Positions 1 to 47,321 of a DNA stretch of 64,000 nucleotides are shown one piece after another. The first letter of the stretch is position 1; the number at the start of each line of letters is the position of its first letter. The position numbers and the translations under genes were made by a program. Source of the DNA: Siphonodentalium dalli. Taxonomy: Eukaryota > Mollusca > Scaphopoda > Gadilida > Siphonodentaliidae. The DNA is taken from assembly GCA_032622095.1 (NCBI GenBank), contig CP136064.1, positions 40,823,912 through 40,887,911 of the forward strand, read 5' to 3'. A model generated the notes under the pieces. The model did not search any database. It was given only the letters and a program-made list of their open reading frames with translations, and was not told the origin of the DNA.

Positions 1-175
1 GCCAAGGACTCTAGCACTGGGGAGTGGAGAAGGGGATCCACACGGGCAAACGGATAGCCCCATGTTACTCCTCGGGTCAAACTACATACCCGTACCAAGT
101 TTCGTCAAAAACGGTTGAGCCGTTTTCGAGTCCATCGCGGACACACACACACACACTTTCCTCAAATATATAATA
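1..175 (+). mobile_element. Probable LINE (RTE-like) 3' end with CA-repeat tail
   Basis: The run GTTGAGCCGTTTTCGAGTC, then a phrase ending in ATCGCGGACACACAC, is the kind of 3' tail seen on RTE-type non-LTR retrotransposons, which end in short microsatellites. Only the last part is in the window and no coding sequence is visible. Class assignment is an inference from the tail. Confidence 0.4.
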
Positions 176-836
176 GAAGTCACAAAGATTTTTACTTTGT
201 AAAGTCTTTCTTAGAAAAGATCTTCTGGAAATTCTGCCAATGATTCAAATTCTATGAAGTATTTAACTCTTTCATCCCTTAATGTAGATATAGATGTCCC
301 AGAACCCTGGATTATCAGTTTGCCTAAGTAAAATTATGTGTCCCTGATTTATTGCTTCAATACTACCTTTAGATTGATGTCGGGTACGGAAACTGCATAT
401 TTTATAATCATTAGTAAGTGACCTACAATTTGTGTTATATACAAGTTGGTGGCGTCACATCAAAATGATATCTCAGGTGTGAGAATCGAGAAGCGACATT
501 AAACCCTAATATATACTATAGTTGCATGTATCACCTATATCTGGGATATCAACTTCGCATAACAATGTTTCCCACAAATACGTACATGTATGCATCAATT
601 CTTTGCAAGTGTGGTATATATACGTGGTTGTGATGACACCCTGCATGGTTTCAAATGTTTACCAATCGGTTCATTCAACCTAATTGCTTTATCAAAGGCA
701 AGAACAGACCATTACTAACCTAGTATGCCCAAAAAGACATTACTTCACCCAAATAGACATATTTTCCCATATTTAGCAATTTTAGGCCCACATGAATTTA
801 CTTGTCAGTATGCTGAGAAATTATGAGTAACATTCC

Positions 837-1196
837 TAAGGCCAAAGAAAATTAAATGTCTGGTTTGGGTTACAAGTCGAACAAAAATAGGGTCGGTAGG
901 TAGGCTTCAAATTTTATTTTTTTAATGAATTTTTTTATATTGACATATTCTTATGACTTTTCATGTACGTATTTTACTCTGCAAGATTGAAATAAAACTA
1001 CTTGTGATCATATTTGTATAAATTGTAATATTACACAATACTTTTACTTTGAAATCAACCTATTCTGAGCTGCTTAAATGTGTTTTTTCGTGTATTTTAT
1101 GAATTTTTGGAGAAAAAATAATGGTTTAGGGTAGGGGGTTTAAAATAGGGTAGGTAGGGAAACCCAAACCACAAGTATTTTTTTCTTTGGCCTAAT
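837..1196. mobile_element. Short inverted-repeat (MITE-like) element
   Basis: The left end TAAGGCCAAAGAAAA with a following TGGTTTGGG is mirrored on the right by CCCAAACCA and TTTCTTTGGCCTAA. The inside is AT-rich and non-coding; a GGTAGGTAG-type motif near the left recurs near the right. The target duplication is not clear. The small ORF at 1097-1339 on the minus strand overlaps the right arm and is not a gene. Confidence 0.55.
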
Positions 1197-2126
1197 AAAA
1201 CAACTGCCAATATCCTGATCGGGTTCCCAAAATGATTATGAATGTCATGTTTATAACATGCATGCGCAACTATTATTATTGAAGTCGAGTATTTGCAGTA
1301 CACTGATTTTCGTAACATTGCGTCAAAAATAATAGACATTAGACGGATACCACAAATAAAATATCGTTAGATAGGTCAACATCTTTATTTTATAATTGTA
1401 AAAGTAATGTTATCGGTATAGGTTTATGATAAACAATAATAAACCTAATCGAAATGTGACTCAAAACACCACAATTGTGATGTCATACAGGTGCTGTCTA
1501 TATTTAGGCCCAGAAATCTCTTAATGGCGTACATGTTAGGTATGCATACGCACCTATCAATTAGTATTGATACTGAATATCACCCAAAGGATATACAAGT
1601 CGCTAACCAATAAAAACATTTGTATGTCACTGAAAATATTGTATTATAAAGCGGACTGACAGGATGAACGTATATTGAAAGAGTTAAAAACATTATACAG
1701 GCTGTCTCAACTGACACAAGAACTAAATCAGAGATCGCTCAGGTTTGATGAAATCAAATGTGGCACACACTAGTTATGTTCCCATTTTAAAAAGCCCACC
1801 ATTCCTTACTTTACAAAATTATCACTTCTCAAAATATCATGTGTTTAACTTGTGCCATTGGAACAATTTTATATGATGTTGTAGTGAATAATTGTTGCTT
1901 CAGTTTGGTATATAATTTGAAATTATATGACAGACAAAATCACCAATGATAGCAATCTTATTTTCCTCAGACAAGCACAAATTGACTAGATTCAGGCATA
2001 TAACTATTTTTCAATATAAAGGACCAGAAACAACAATATTTTCACTTACTTTCACTTGGTGATCTATGTCTCGATAATTTATGCTGCATGCCTGAGCAAT
2101 TTGAAGACAAACTAATTTTATTTCAG

Positions 2127-37092
<34,966 letters not shown>

Positions 37093-38333
37093 CATGGAAG
37101 AAGAAATGTTACATGACTACGACATAGCTATTCATTTAGCTAATCCTATGCAATTTATATTCAAATATCTTTGTGTATTAAAATAGAAAAGTTTAAATTT
37201 GCATTCAGGATTCAATCCAGTAAGATGAAATGAACCACAATATTTGATCGAGTTGTGTTAAAATAACTCAACCTTTGGTGCAATGAATAACAGTAATTGT
37301 CTGTCTTTCTATTCGTGTCATGATGTAAGGGTAAAAACTCTTATCAATTGAATCCAAATATTTTGACCAAATTTGGATCTTAATTGGCTTGTACTTTTGA
37401 ATCTCTTGGGTGAGTTCAAAAACCAGTCATGTCTGATTTTATTTTTTTCAGGGTTCGATTGTTGTTAACTGAGTGTCTTATTTGGAGACTTGAGCTTGTT
37501 AACTCTAATGAACATCCAATTTTGAGCAAACTTCTCATTTATCTTGTTAAAATATGATACAAACCAAAAACAAACATTGTAACAAAATGTCAATAATAAG
37601 CTAAATTGAAGCCAAAACTATGTTCATTATTAGTGGAAGAGTTTGTGAATGGCCATTCTATGCATAAAGCTCTTCCTTGCTGAACGCTAACGAACATCAT
37701 CTATGGAGATGATATAGAAAGAGTTGGGAGTCCTGAATGCTTACTTAAATATGAATTCCTAGGAAAGTTATGTAATACAATTAGAAAATTTATATCCCAA
37801 GGATAATTACAATCTCAATTGGTATCCTACCTCATTCAATCATCCTCAAAATATTTTTTTATCTCGTCAAATATGACCAACAATTGTGTTGTAAACTACA
37901 ACTGTTATTTTTTTTATTCATTTGTATCAAATTCTTTTTTATATACACAATCTGTTAAACTGTGCAACATTTTATGTTGTGAGATGGTACCGAGGCTGAT
38001 TAGAATTGTAATGTGCAATACAATGCATGTGATAATATGGTTATGGATAACATGAAAATATGGTGTATTACGGTGTGAGTTGTGAACATATATCCTTGAA
38101 AGTTTTAAAATATAACACTGATGACTCCAGTGTTATGGGGAAGTTTAGTTTCAGAAACTTTAGTTTGGAATAGTTTGAGATATGCCCCTATATAATCAGC
38201 AATTGGCTATATAGTTGTTTGATGAATTCAATTGTTCTTGAGGTTTCATGTAAAAGAAAGATGCTTCTCAGTAAATCTCAGACAAACCTATACAGAATTC
38301 CCATTGATTCAAAATGGATTACTCTCCACAACA
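37093..38333 (+). other. CPS 3' UTR and downstream sequence
   Basis: A possible polyadenylation signal ATTAAA lies at 37177-37182, about 85 bp after the stop. No canonical AATAAA is close by. The rest is AT-rich without a recognised feature except CAACAATTGTGTTGTAAA near 37870, which recurs at 39170, 40709, 41390 and 41668. Confidence 0.4.
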
Positions 38334-38341
38334 TTTCCACC

Positions 38342-38466
38342 CAAGCCTTGAAATAGGGTGTCTGTCATTTGCAGAATGAGGTCCCCAGAGGGTGAATTTG
38401 GTGATGCTAAATTCACCCTCTGGGAACCTCATTCTGCAAATGACAGACACCCTATTTCAAGGCTTG
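38342..38466. mobile_element. Family E minimal element, copy E7, perfect 8-bp duplication
   Basis: 125 bp, CAAGCCTTG to CAAGGCTTG, an almost perfect palindrome. TTTCCACC at 38334-38341 and 38467-38474. Only the arms (GTGTCTGTCATTTGCAG, CAGAGGGTGAATTTGG) remain. Confidence 0.95.
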
Positions 38467-39248
38467 TTTCCACCATTATGGAGCACTGAATCTATGCAAT
38501 TGATTACCAGAAATTATGCAATTGATTACCAGAAATTATGTTATCTGAAAATGCATCACATAAAATGCATCACATCACACATTCTAATTAGGTCAGCACA
38601 ATTTAATAACTTGAATTATGAACATCGAAAATAAAGATCTGTAGATGCTGGAGGCAGTCATTTCGCAGCTGTGTGAATTTCCATAGGTGGGATGTATTAT
38701 AAATAAAAGTGAAGAAAGTCATCATTGGGCGACAATTTTCTGACAATGCCCTCAACCTTGTAATTTTCTCCCACCTCTTGGAATGTAAGTGAAACATGTT
38801 TTGCCAGATCTAAATCTAATAAGCTTTGTGTAATCTGGTGTAATATTTTAAACATCTCAATTTTTAATGATCTTCAAACTAAAATAGTTTCTTGATGTCA
38901 TGCCAACAAAACACTGAACTTAGCGGAAGTAGTCTTCATAGAAATTACCACACAGAAAAAGATCAATGATTACCGAAATCTGAAAAATCATATATCACAG
39001 CGATTATATCAGAAAGATATCATCTGGTTCGTAATTCAAGTTATTAAATTGGTCTCTCACACTTTGTCAAAAGTCTATTTTTATTTGGTTGCTCATTATT
39101 TGAAACCTTCATCATATGTACATGTAGGTAAATGTGTTCTGAAGACATAAGTCTCCTCTATTTTTTATCAACAATTGTGTTGTAAAATACAATTTTTTTC
39201 ATCTAAATATTTATTTCTTGCTCTCTGTTATGATTTCAATTTTTTATA

Positions 39249-40547
39249 CCTTAATTGTATTTAAATTCGCGCAGTACTATTTTTCGCGCCCCCGCTGGTG
39301 CGCGAATTTAAAACTGAGCGAAAAATAGTACGACTCCTGAGTTTATACCAAACCACCGGGAAACAAGAAGGCTATATATGTTGATGAGTTACGTAATACA
39401 TGTATACTACTGATATGTATGACATAATTATATAGCAACAAATCATGGCAACATCATTGATGTTGAAATACTTGTAAGAAATACACATACATGTACTGCA
39501 GACTGAAGATGCACGAAAGCACGCCCCCCATTCACAACGCTGTCACTACACCGTGACCAAACAGTCTGAGTTAGTTATGTCACCAAGTTTTGAGTTTTTC
39601 TGATGTAAGTTTTCTATATGCGGTTGTTATTTTACATATTTCGAGTTATATTTCAATTATTTTTATAACTATTTAAAGGGGTACTGTACGCCAAATGTTG
39701 TTGTTGGTTTCTATAGTCTCCGAGTCTGAGAATAAGGTAACACTTTTTTCATTATTTGAAAGTCTGTTGAGTACGAAGTAGTGTTACGGATGACAAATTT
39801 ACCGGAATGCAAAAATACAAATTGTCGTTGTCGAGTAATTTTTGTACAGTTTTCAACCAAATGAATCAAATAAAAGTTATATTATAGGCATACTAGTCCC
39901 ATATAATCATTTAAGTTATTGTATCGTCGCTAGTCAGTGAGCGGCTTGAGTGTTCTCACCGTATCATCATAATATTTTAAGCGATCGTGTGTGCGATCGG
40001 TTTAACAAGCCAGTATCCCTCATTTACTTTATTTGATTACGCAAATTCGTAATTTAATTGACGCCATTTTATGGCTCCAGTCATAAATTCAATTTATATC
40101 AAATTATTAACTTTTAAATTATTAAATTTTAAGATAGCCTATTAACCTGAGCGTTTACAGAATACATCTTCGACTCAAATTACTTATGTTTCTATATATT
40201 ATCGATATTAGATCGTTGTTGTCACCGGAAATTTAATGAAAATGGCGTACAGTACCCCTTTAAGTATCAGAATAATTATTTGGAGCGTATAAACACCCGT
40301 CTTCACAACACATTGATGATGCAGTTATGTTAAATTATACACGATGTAAAGCCACCGTGATGGTGTTTTTAATATGCACACGTATCTTCATTAATGATTA
40401 AGATCTGAAACTGTCATCAAATCCAAGCCTTTTACGAAAAATATTTTTGTCAGTTTTGTATTGGCGCAGCAAGGTGCGCGAATTCAAAGTGCGCGAATTC
40501 AAAACTGCGCGAAAAATAGTACTGCGTGAATTTAAATACGAGTAAGG
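39249..40547. mobile_element. TA-flanked TIR element with a nested TTAA element
   Basis: TA then CCTTAATTGTATTTAAATTC at the left; AATTTAAATACGAGTAAGG then TA at the right. GCAGTACTATTTTTCGCGC is subterminal on both sides. The empty site TTTTTATACTCTAGAGTAT in copy 2 of the surrounding duplication (about 41478-41497) confirms a TA duplication. Related to 10593-12921. Confidence 0.9.
39677..40259. mobile_element. TTAA-flanked TIR element nested in the TA element
   Basis: TTAA at 39673-39676 and 40260-40263; AGGGGTACTGTACGCCA at the left is mirrored by TGGCGTACAGTACCCCT. 583 bp, non-coding. A related element with AAGGGGACTGTA ends lies at 53117-53420. Confidence 0.88.
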
Positions 40548-41980
40548 TACTCAAGAGTATATAATCATGCTTATCAGAGTGTTCAAAAAAAACAATTTTC
40601 ATTGATGTCAGCATTGATGATATCACGTACAATTTTAATGAGAAAGTTCCTAAGAGATATAATCATATTGTCTAAAAGAAGTATTATGAATTACTATTTT
40701 TATGATCAACAATTGTGTTGTAAAATACAACTTTTTCTTGTTTCCGGTGCTCACAATGATATTTGCATTTTCATATTGCTTATCTTGTAAAATAGACAGG
40801 GTATTTTATAGTATTAGTCTTATGGTAGCCTGTGTCATGGTTACAGAGGTGTCAACTTCCCAGATTAAAGATAAAATTATCAGAATTTTTGGGCTCAAAT
40901 TGCATTTATTGTTCAAAATATGTCAACAACTTCGCAGAGCCTGGATAAAAAAAAACTAACCTGCTAAGCACCACTAAACCATTAAATTTGATCAGTTGTT
41001 GATTGGAAGGGGAAAACAATCTAGTCAGTCTGTCTAGCATTTGTTGACACAAAAGCATATATTTACCCAAATACCTCTTTATCATATATGCTTGAAGATT
41101 AAGGCCAAATAAATTAAAATTCTGTGTTCTCAGGCACTTGATGTCATGCAACAAAACATTGAACTTAGCAGAAGTCGTCATCGTAGAAATTACCACACAG
41201 AAACAGATGAATGATAACTGAAATCTGTAAAATCATATATCACAGCAATTTTATCGGAAAGATATCAGCGGGTTTGTAATTAAAGTTATTAAAATTGGTC
41301 TCTCACACTTTGTCAAAAGTCTATTTTTATTTGGTTGCTCTTGAAACCTTCATCATATGCAGCAGGTAAATGTGTTCTGAAGAGATATCAACAATTGTGT
41401 TGTAAAATACAATTTTTTTTTCAACCATATCAAACTATATATATTTGTTCCTTGCTCTCTGTTTTTATGATTTCAAATTTTTATACTCTAGAGTATAAGA
41501 TCATGTTTATTATATCTCAATTTTTTTTTTGTCGTTGATTTCAGCACTCATGTCATATGATATCTCATATATATTTTGAATCACATATAATTTTAATGAT
41601 AAATTTCCTAAGAGTTAAATTTATATTGTCTTAAAGAGAAGTATTATGAATTACAATTCTTATAATCAACAATTGTGTTGTAAAATACAACTTTTTCTTG
41701 TTTTCGATGCTCACAATCATATTTGCATTTTCATATTGCTTTTCATGTAAAACAGACAGGGTATTTTATAGTATTAGTCTAAAGGTAGCATGTGTCATGG
41801 TTACAGGGGTGTTAATTATCAGAATGTTTAGCTCAATTTGTTCATTTATTGTTCAAAATATGTCAACAACTTTGCAGAGCCTGGCTAAGAACAAAAAATT
41901 AATCTTGGGACCTGCAATTCCTGGAATCTTGCATTCCAGCAGTCATTATTACAGAGATTTTGCAGTCTATTTATAGATCA

Positions 41981-42540
41981 TTTGCCACTCTGGTTTCTTT
42001 ATGTGAGGTTGTTCGTTGGTATCGTGAAGTCTCTTCATGCAAAAAAAAAAGAAAATCTATGTGATCTATAGAAAACATGGGAATGCTTCTGGTGGAAATG
42101 AAATTTGAATGAGAACAGCTGATTTGAAATGAATCAGACAAGCGATTTTGAATCGCATTCTCGACGCATTGAATCAATCCACAGGGCTCTATGTGAATGT
42201 CTGCCTTTCCCTGAGCGGCAATCACTATGGAAACCAATTTAAGTGAATACACTTCACCTGCATAGGAAGGATTTACAAATATTGCAGCTAGTTATCTATA
42301 TAGGATCGCTGCAGACCTGCAAAATTGAGGTGAACGACAATTCAGTTTGCCTGAATGTTACCTAAAATGAAAATGCCGCAAATGAAAAACTGGTCTTGCT
42401 GATAAAAAACAGGTTTGCTAAAAGTTTTGTGAAGGTCGAATCTCGCTATCACTAATTAATGACCTCAATCATTACTCAGTCAAGTGTATCAAAAGAATAA
42501 CATTTATTAGAGAGTAACACCAGAGCAAGATTCGAATGAT
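41981..42540. other. Intergenic, no recognised feature
   Basis: The ORF 41971-42252 (minus) has no family motif and no coding context. Nothing else assignable. Confidence 0.55.
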
Positions 42541-42544
42541 TTAA

Positions 42545-42889
42545 CCCTTTACCCAACAGAAGGGCCCTGTGCCAATGCATTCTCTTATATATGCGAGTCG
42601 ACCATAGGTCGCCTCGCATATATAAGAGAATGCATTGGCTTAACACATTAAAAATTATATAATTTTTTTAGGCCAATGCATTCTCTTATATATGCGAGGC
42701 GACCTATGGTCGACTCGCATATATAAGAGAATGCATTGGCACAGGGCATAACTGTAACTATCACAATGTGGTCAAGGAGCCGGTTCCAATGATATCCATA
42801 TTTGTATGGTTCTATTGAGACAGACCGAAGATATTTTAGGCTGTTGAAGCTTTATTTGGCCGGTTTTGGACGGTTTGTTGGGTAAAGGG
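42545..42889 (-). mobile_element. Family A hairpin element, copy A3 (TTAA-flanked, inverted)
   Basis: TTAA at 42541-42544 and 42890-42893. Hairpin modules at 42572-42638 and 42673-42739 in opposite orientation; the unique arm with ATTTTAGGCTGTTGAAGC is on the right. Confidence 0.9.
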
Positions 42890-42893
42890 TTAA

Positions 42894-43523
42894 ACATGCT
42901 GTTGCAACAAAATTCTGTGCTTGTAACTGAGAAAAAAGTATCTGAAGAAAATTTTGAGTTTTATCATGACGACTTTGTAAAAGGTTTCAAACTCAATGTA
43001 TATGCATCACTCTATAACCAAGTTTGGAGAGGAAATTTCCAATGATTGTAACAGTTATATGCATTACATATGAGTAATCTGAATATATTCTAGGGCAACT
43101 AACTACGGGTTACCAAAACGCAAAAAGGGAATACTGCAAAATAGGTTATGCAAATTTGTTTGCTTGCTACATGGACCGATACCTTATTAGCACCAGTTAT
43201 GTGTTAAATGTATGTGTGGCTAAACCTGGCTATTCCTAGATAAATGTAGCTTCTTGCATGAAGTCTTGTGTTGAATTTAGTTAGAACGTCTATAACCCTA
43301 CATGTTTAGCAATATAACCCTATTACTAAGTTTCAAATGAAATTTATTTTTATGGATTTCTTTTTTCAAATCAATTGTGATTTAAAACACAATGTTTTTC
43401 TTATTTTTATACTTTCATAATCTTTGTTTTCGAATAGATAGCATGCTTTGTAATCCAATTTTTGATTATTCTTTATGTAACAATATTATTTTCACCAAAA
43501 AGTACACTTGAACTGTTCCAGTA
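42894..43523. other. Intergenic, no recognised feature
   Basis: AT-rich; a degraded CAATTGTGATTTAAAACAC phrase near 43372 resembles the recurring CAACAATTGTG motif. No gene. Confidence 0.5.
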
Positions 43524-43934
43524 CAAGTATGAGTTTAGTGTGCCTGTCATATGGAGGCTAGCATCACCAAATTCACCCTCTGGGGACCTCATTCTACTTG
43601 GGCCTCATCTTCTCTGGAAAGTTTCTTTTTATCAAATTTCTACCGAAACTCCTTCACATAGATTCTATTTCTTTTTTAGTTTAGTTTCTCTATATCTCAA
43701 AAATGGCAGACAACACTTTGCATAATCGAGGTTCCCAATGGGTGTACATCACAATATTCACCATTTGGGGACTTCAATCCTAGTCTAAGTCTCCCATAGC
43801 AGATGAGGCTATGTAGAATGAGGTCCCCAGAGGGTGAATTAGGCGATGCTACTCCGCTATGCAGGATAGCGTCACTAAATTCACCCTCTGGGGACCTCAT
43901 TCTGCAAATGACAGGCACACTAAACTCAGGCTTG
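43524..43934. mobile_element. Family E-type element, copy E8
   Basis: CAAGTATGAGTTTAGTGTG at the left; CACACTAAACTCAGGCTTG at the right. Same termini as E3 and same internal GATATAGAGAAAC-type block (inverted). The flanking 8 bp do not match, so the duplication has decayed or one end has recombined. Confidence 0.8.
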
Positions 43935-44194
43935 CTATTAAAAATTTAGATTTAAGTTCACACTGAAATTTCAAACTGCAACCACACCCACCCCCTTTGA
44001 ACTGGATGAAATTCCCAACTCTGACAAGTTTTCCTACCCGAACCTTTGATTTTTCTAATCATTGAAAAGTGTCAACATATAACACCTTCCTTTGTGTATC
44101 TAACTGAGAGTTTTTACACCATGGAAGAAAGTATATAATCAACTGTTGGTCTAAAATTAACATAGTTTAACTTAGTTAAACATAGTTTAACATA

Positions 44195-44331
44195 CAGTAA
44201 TGCCCTAAATAATCTACTCCTTAACCACAGCAGAATTATGGGTAATTTTTCAGGATTTAGTCGGAAATATGGCTTGTTGCCATTCATCGGAAAGCTCTCA
44301 CTGAGAGCTTTCCGATGAATGGCAACAAGCC
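44195..44331. mobile_element. Family F foldback MITE, copy F3, truncated
   Basis: TA then CAGTAATGCCCTAAATAATC; the palindrome turns near 44303 but stops at 44331. The following text (ATTCAAACCCTGGGTATG, CAATTATCCCTATA) also occurs after copy F4 (47116-47163), so F3 and F4 share more than the MITE. Confidence 0.8.
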
Positions 44332-44733
44332 AAAAATTCAAACCCTGGGTATGATATTCACAAACAATTATCCCTATACGTTAAAGTAGAAACTCAACTT
44401 ACCAAATTTATTATATTATTTTATCTGATTTTCTTTTTGTATTCAAAATTACAATCTTTGTTGTTAATGTGTTAAGTCAATTTATACCGGTATTCGTAAC
44501 AAGTTCTGGATATTTCAGCCACACGTAGGTGTAACTTGTAATGTGTGTTGTCATTGCCAACGACAGTCACCTGTGATCATTCCGCCTACACGTATGCGGT
44601 TAAACCGTTCAGAAGTTTTGTGTCATTACAAAACTTGTAGCACAGAGGAATAATTTAGTATATTACTGAATGGGCAATCAACACTATCATGCAATGTACC
44701 AGCTGAGATAATGTTTTGATTCAAGCCACTTAA

Positions 44734-45322
44734 CCCTTTACCCAACAAAACGGCCCTGTGCCAATACATTCTCTTATATATGCGAGTCGACCATAGGTCG
44801 CCTCGCATATATAAGAGAATGCATTGGCTTAACACATTAAAAATTATAAAATTGTTAAAGAATGTAAGAAAAAATGGTAAAAAGTGTTTTAGGCCAATGC
44901 ATTCTCTTATATATGCGAGGCGACCTATGGTCGACTCGCATATATAAGAGATTGCATTGGCACAGGGCATAACTGTAACCATCACAATGTGGTCAATGAG
45001 CCGGTTCCAATGATATCCATATTTAATATTAAAAATGATAAAATTGTCAAAGAATGTATAAAAATATTATAAATATTGTTAAAAAATGTAAGAATTTTTT
45101 TTAAATTGTTAAAGAATGCCAATGCATTCTCTTATATGGTCGATTCGCATATATAAGAGAATGCATTGGCACAGGGCATAACTGTAACTATCACAATGTG
45201 GTCAATGAGCCGATTCCAATGATATCCATGTTTGTATGCTTCTATTGAGACAGACCCAAGATAATTTAGGCTGTTGCAGCTTCATTTGGGCTATTTTTCT
45301 GGGCATTGTGTTCGGTAAAGGG
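44734..45322 (-). mobile_element. Family A hairpin element, copy A4, with three hairpin modules
   Basis: TTAA at 44730-44733 and 45323-45326. Modules at 44761-44827, 44894-44960 and a shortened third at 45119-45169. The unique-arm text AACTGTAACYATCACAATGT occurs twice, so part of the element is internally duplicated. Confidence 0.85.
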
Positions 45323-45326
45323 TTAA

Positions 45327-45874
45327 CATTGTCGGTGGCTGTCCCACTGCGGAGAGCTTGTCTCTACCACCGGATTATTGATTACAGGTGCTGCTACAAG
45401 TCGGGCTGATATCTCAAAATGTGTAGCTTTGGCGCTGTAAAATCACATGACTTTTCCCGCCAAGTTTATATCCATAGCAATGCAATAGTAACAACACATG
45501 TTACAATTTACACGTACATGTGGCTGAACCTTGTTATTTTCAAATATGTGCTGTATGTATTTGAATGGCTGAAGGAGATAACAGGCCAGTCTCAGATTGT
45601 TTGGATGTTCTGTAAAATGCACTTAGTTTGATCAACCAATGTTATGTAGAGTTAACCAACATGAACCACAACCATCGCAGCATTTAAGAATTAGGACGAG
45701 TTTCTAGTTTATACTATGGTTGATAACGGACGAGTTTCTAGTTTATACTATGGTTGATAACACATCTTATTGTCTGCAATTCCAGGTTCATATCGGGCTT
45801 CATGACATCATTGTCCAACGGTCAATGTTCGACTCTTTGCAATCTTTAAAATATAAAAGCTTATATCTATAACA
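45327..45874. repeat. Intergenic with a 34-bp tandem duplication
   Basis: The unit GGACGAGTTTCTAGTTTAT then ACTATGGTTGATAAC occurs twice (about 45693-45726 and 45727-45760). No gene recognised; the ORF 45419-45631 lacks support. Confidence 0.7.
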
Positions 45875-45878
45875 TTAA

Positions 45879-46301
45879 AGATGCATAATCCGAATTAACG
45901 TTCGGAAATTACTATTTGGCTTCGGGGGTAAAAAATATTTGATTCAAGTCGAGGAACCCACCCATCAAAGCTCAGATTGATCAGATATTGATTTTTGAAA
46001 TCTATTATTTGTCACCACCGGTACTTTTTTAGTGGCTTGGTAAAAAGTCAACGAGAAGACGGTCTCGGACCAAATTGCGGATGAAGATGGATACTCTAAA
46101 ATCAAGTGGCTTTTGCGTGTCAGATATTTGACAAACAGGCCAAATTTCGTTGATCAAATGTTGATAAATAACAGGTTTGGGAAATTTTATACTATAGTTG
46201 ACTGGTTAGCATTATTTTTGGGCATTCTGATAACTGAAGCGGCATTCAAAAAATGTTGTTGTTGTAATCTGATTATATGGGGACCATCGGATTGAGTACT
46301 T
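45879..46301 (+). mobile_element. Family G TIR element, copy G1 (TTAA-flanked)
   Basis: TTAA at 45875-45878 and 46302-46305; the left end AGATGCATAATCCGAATTA faces the right end CGGATTGAGTACTT. The inside holds GGCTTCGGGGGTAAAAAAT and AAGTCGAGGAACCCACCC, repeated in all copies. Confidence 0.75.
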
Positions 46302-46305
46302 TTAA

Positions 46306-46853
46306 GCAAATAACATTTTGTATTATATAGAGCCTCCCAACTTCCTGATTTGTTACCATAAGAATTTAATTTGATTCATTCCTTTGAAGTAATTTTCATC
46401 TTTAATGAAAGCTGCCATTTTTCTCAAGAACTGTGTGTAACAGGAGAAAAAAACATAACTGGTAGTGAAAACAGTATTAGGCAATACCCATTACTTGGGG
46501 GTGCCTTCAGTACCTGTGTCAAATTATAAAGGAAGTTTATATAGAAGTTTACAAGAGATTTCAACCAGAAAACACGATTACTGCCAAACAGTGTAGCGTT
46601 TTTAAAAATAGTAACTCTTGCTGTCCCATGGTCTAATTAGTGTGTGGAATTGAAAGAAAATTCAACACACACAACTGATGACTGGTGGTGTCATCGACTT
46701 TGAATTATTTTATAGTGTATAGAATGTGTATGGCAGAGAGACCCCATTTTAATATCATCAATGCATTATTTGTTCTGTTTTGTTTCTGATTAGTTTAAAA
46801 TTTTACAGAATGTATTTTATCTACTAAATTTTCAGCTCCAAACATCGGGCATA
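46306..46853. other. Intergenic, no recognised feature
   Basis: AT-rich and non-coding as far as I can see. Confidence 0.5.
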
Positions 46854-47066
46854 CAGTAATGCCCTAAATAATCGACTCCTTAACCACATCCGAATTATGG
46901 GTAACTTTTCAGGATTTAGTCGGAAATATGTCTTGTTGTCATTCATCGGAAAGCTCTCACAGAGAGCTTTCCGATGAATGGCAACAAGCCATATTTCCAA
47001 CTAAATCCTGAAAAATTACCCATAATTCTGCTGCGGTTAAGCAGTCGATTATTTAGGCCATTACTG
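46854..47066. mobile_element. Family F foldback MITE, copy F4
   Basis: TA then CAGTAATGCCCTAAATAATC; right end GGCCATTACTG then TA (47067-47068). 213 bp, full-length palindrome. A second family F right end, CTAGGGCATTACTGTAG, lies at about 47165-47181. Confidence 0.88.
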
Positions 47067-47321
47067 TATGTTAAGTTTGCACTAGTTATTGATTGTGAAG
47101 TTATAATTCATACATTCAAACCCTGGGTATGATATTCCCACACAATTATCCCTATATGTTTATCTAGGGCATTACTGTAGTTAGGGGGGGGGTCATGTCT
47201 TGATCTTGATAAGATTTATTTTAATACATATGTTAGATAACAGGCATACACATGCTCTTTATATCTGACGACTGGTTGAAGATTTAATTAATATGAAGTT
47301 ACTCTCAAAATTTTGAATTTC

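Larger units (their letters stand above)
1..2126 (+). other. Intron sequence upstream of the first visible CPS exon
   Basis: No coding exon recognised. Positions 1-175 look like the 3' tail of a LINE-type retrotransposon ending in a short CA microsatellite (about 142-160). Positions 837-1196 hold a short inverted-repeat element. The remainder (about 176-836 and 1197-2126) is AT-rich with nothing I can assign. The preceding CPS exon must lie left of position 1 or be too short for me to recognise here. Confidence 0.6.
38880..41980. repeat. Tandem segmental duplication, second copy without the TA element
   Basis: Copy 1 is 38880-39248 plus 40548-40950; copy 2 is about 41135-41910. Shared in order: TTGATGTCATG, GTCAAAAGTCTATTTTTATT, CAACAATTGTGTTGTAAA (twice), TTTGCATTTTCATATTGCTT and CAGAGCCTGG. 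Copy 1 is interrupted by the TA-flanked element 39249-40547; copy 2 is the empty site. I see no coding function; short ORFs are shared because of the duplication. Confidence 0.85.

Noticed and set aside
1097-1339. 80-codon minus-strand ORF
   Set aside because: Overlaps the arm of an inverted-repeat element and has no protein motif.
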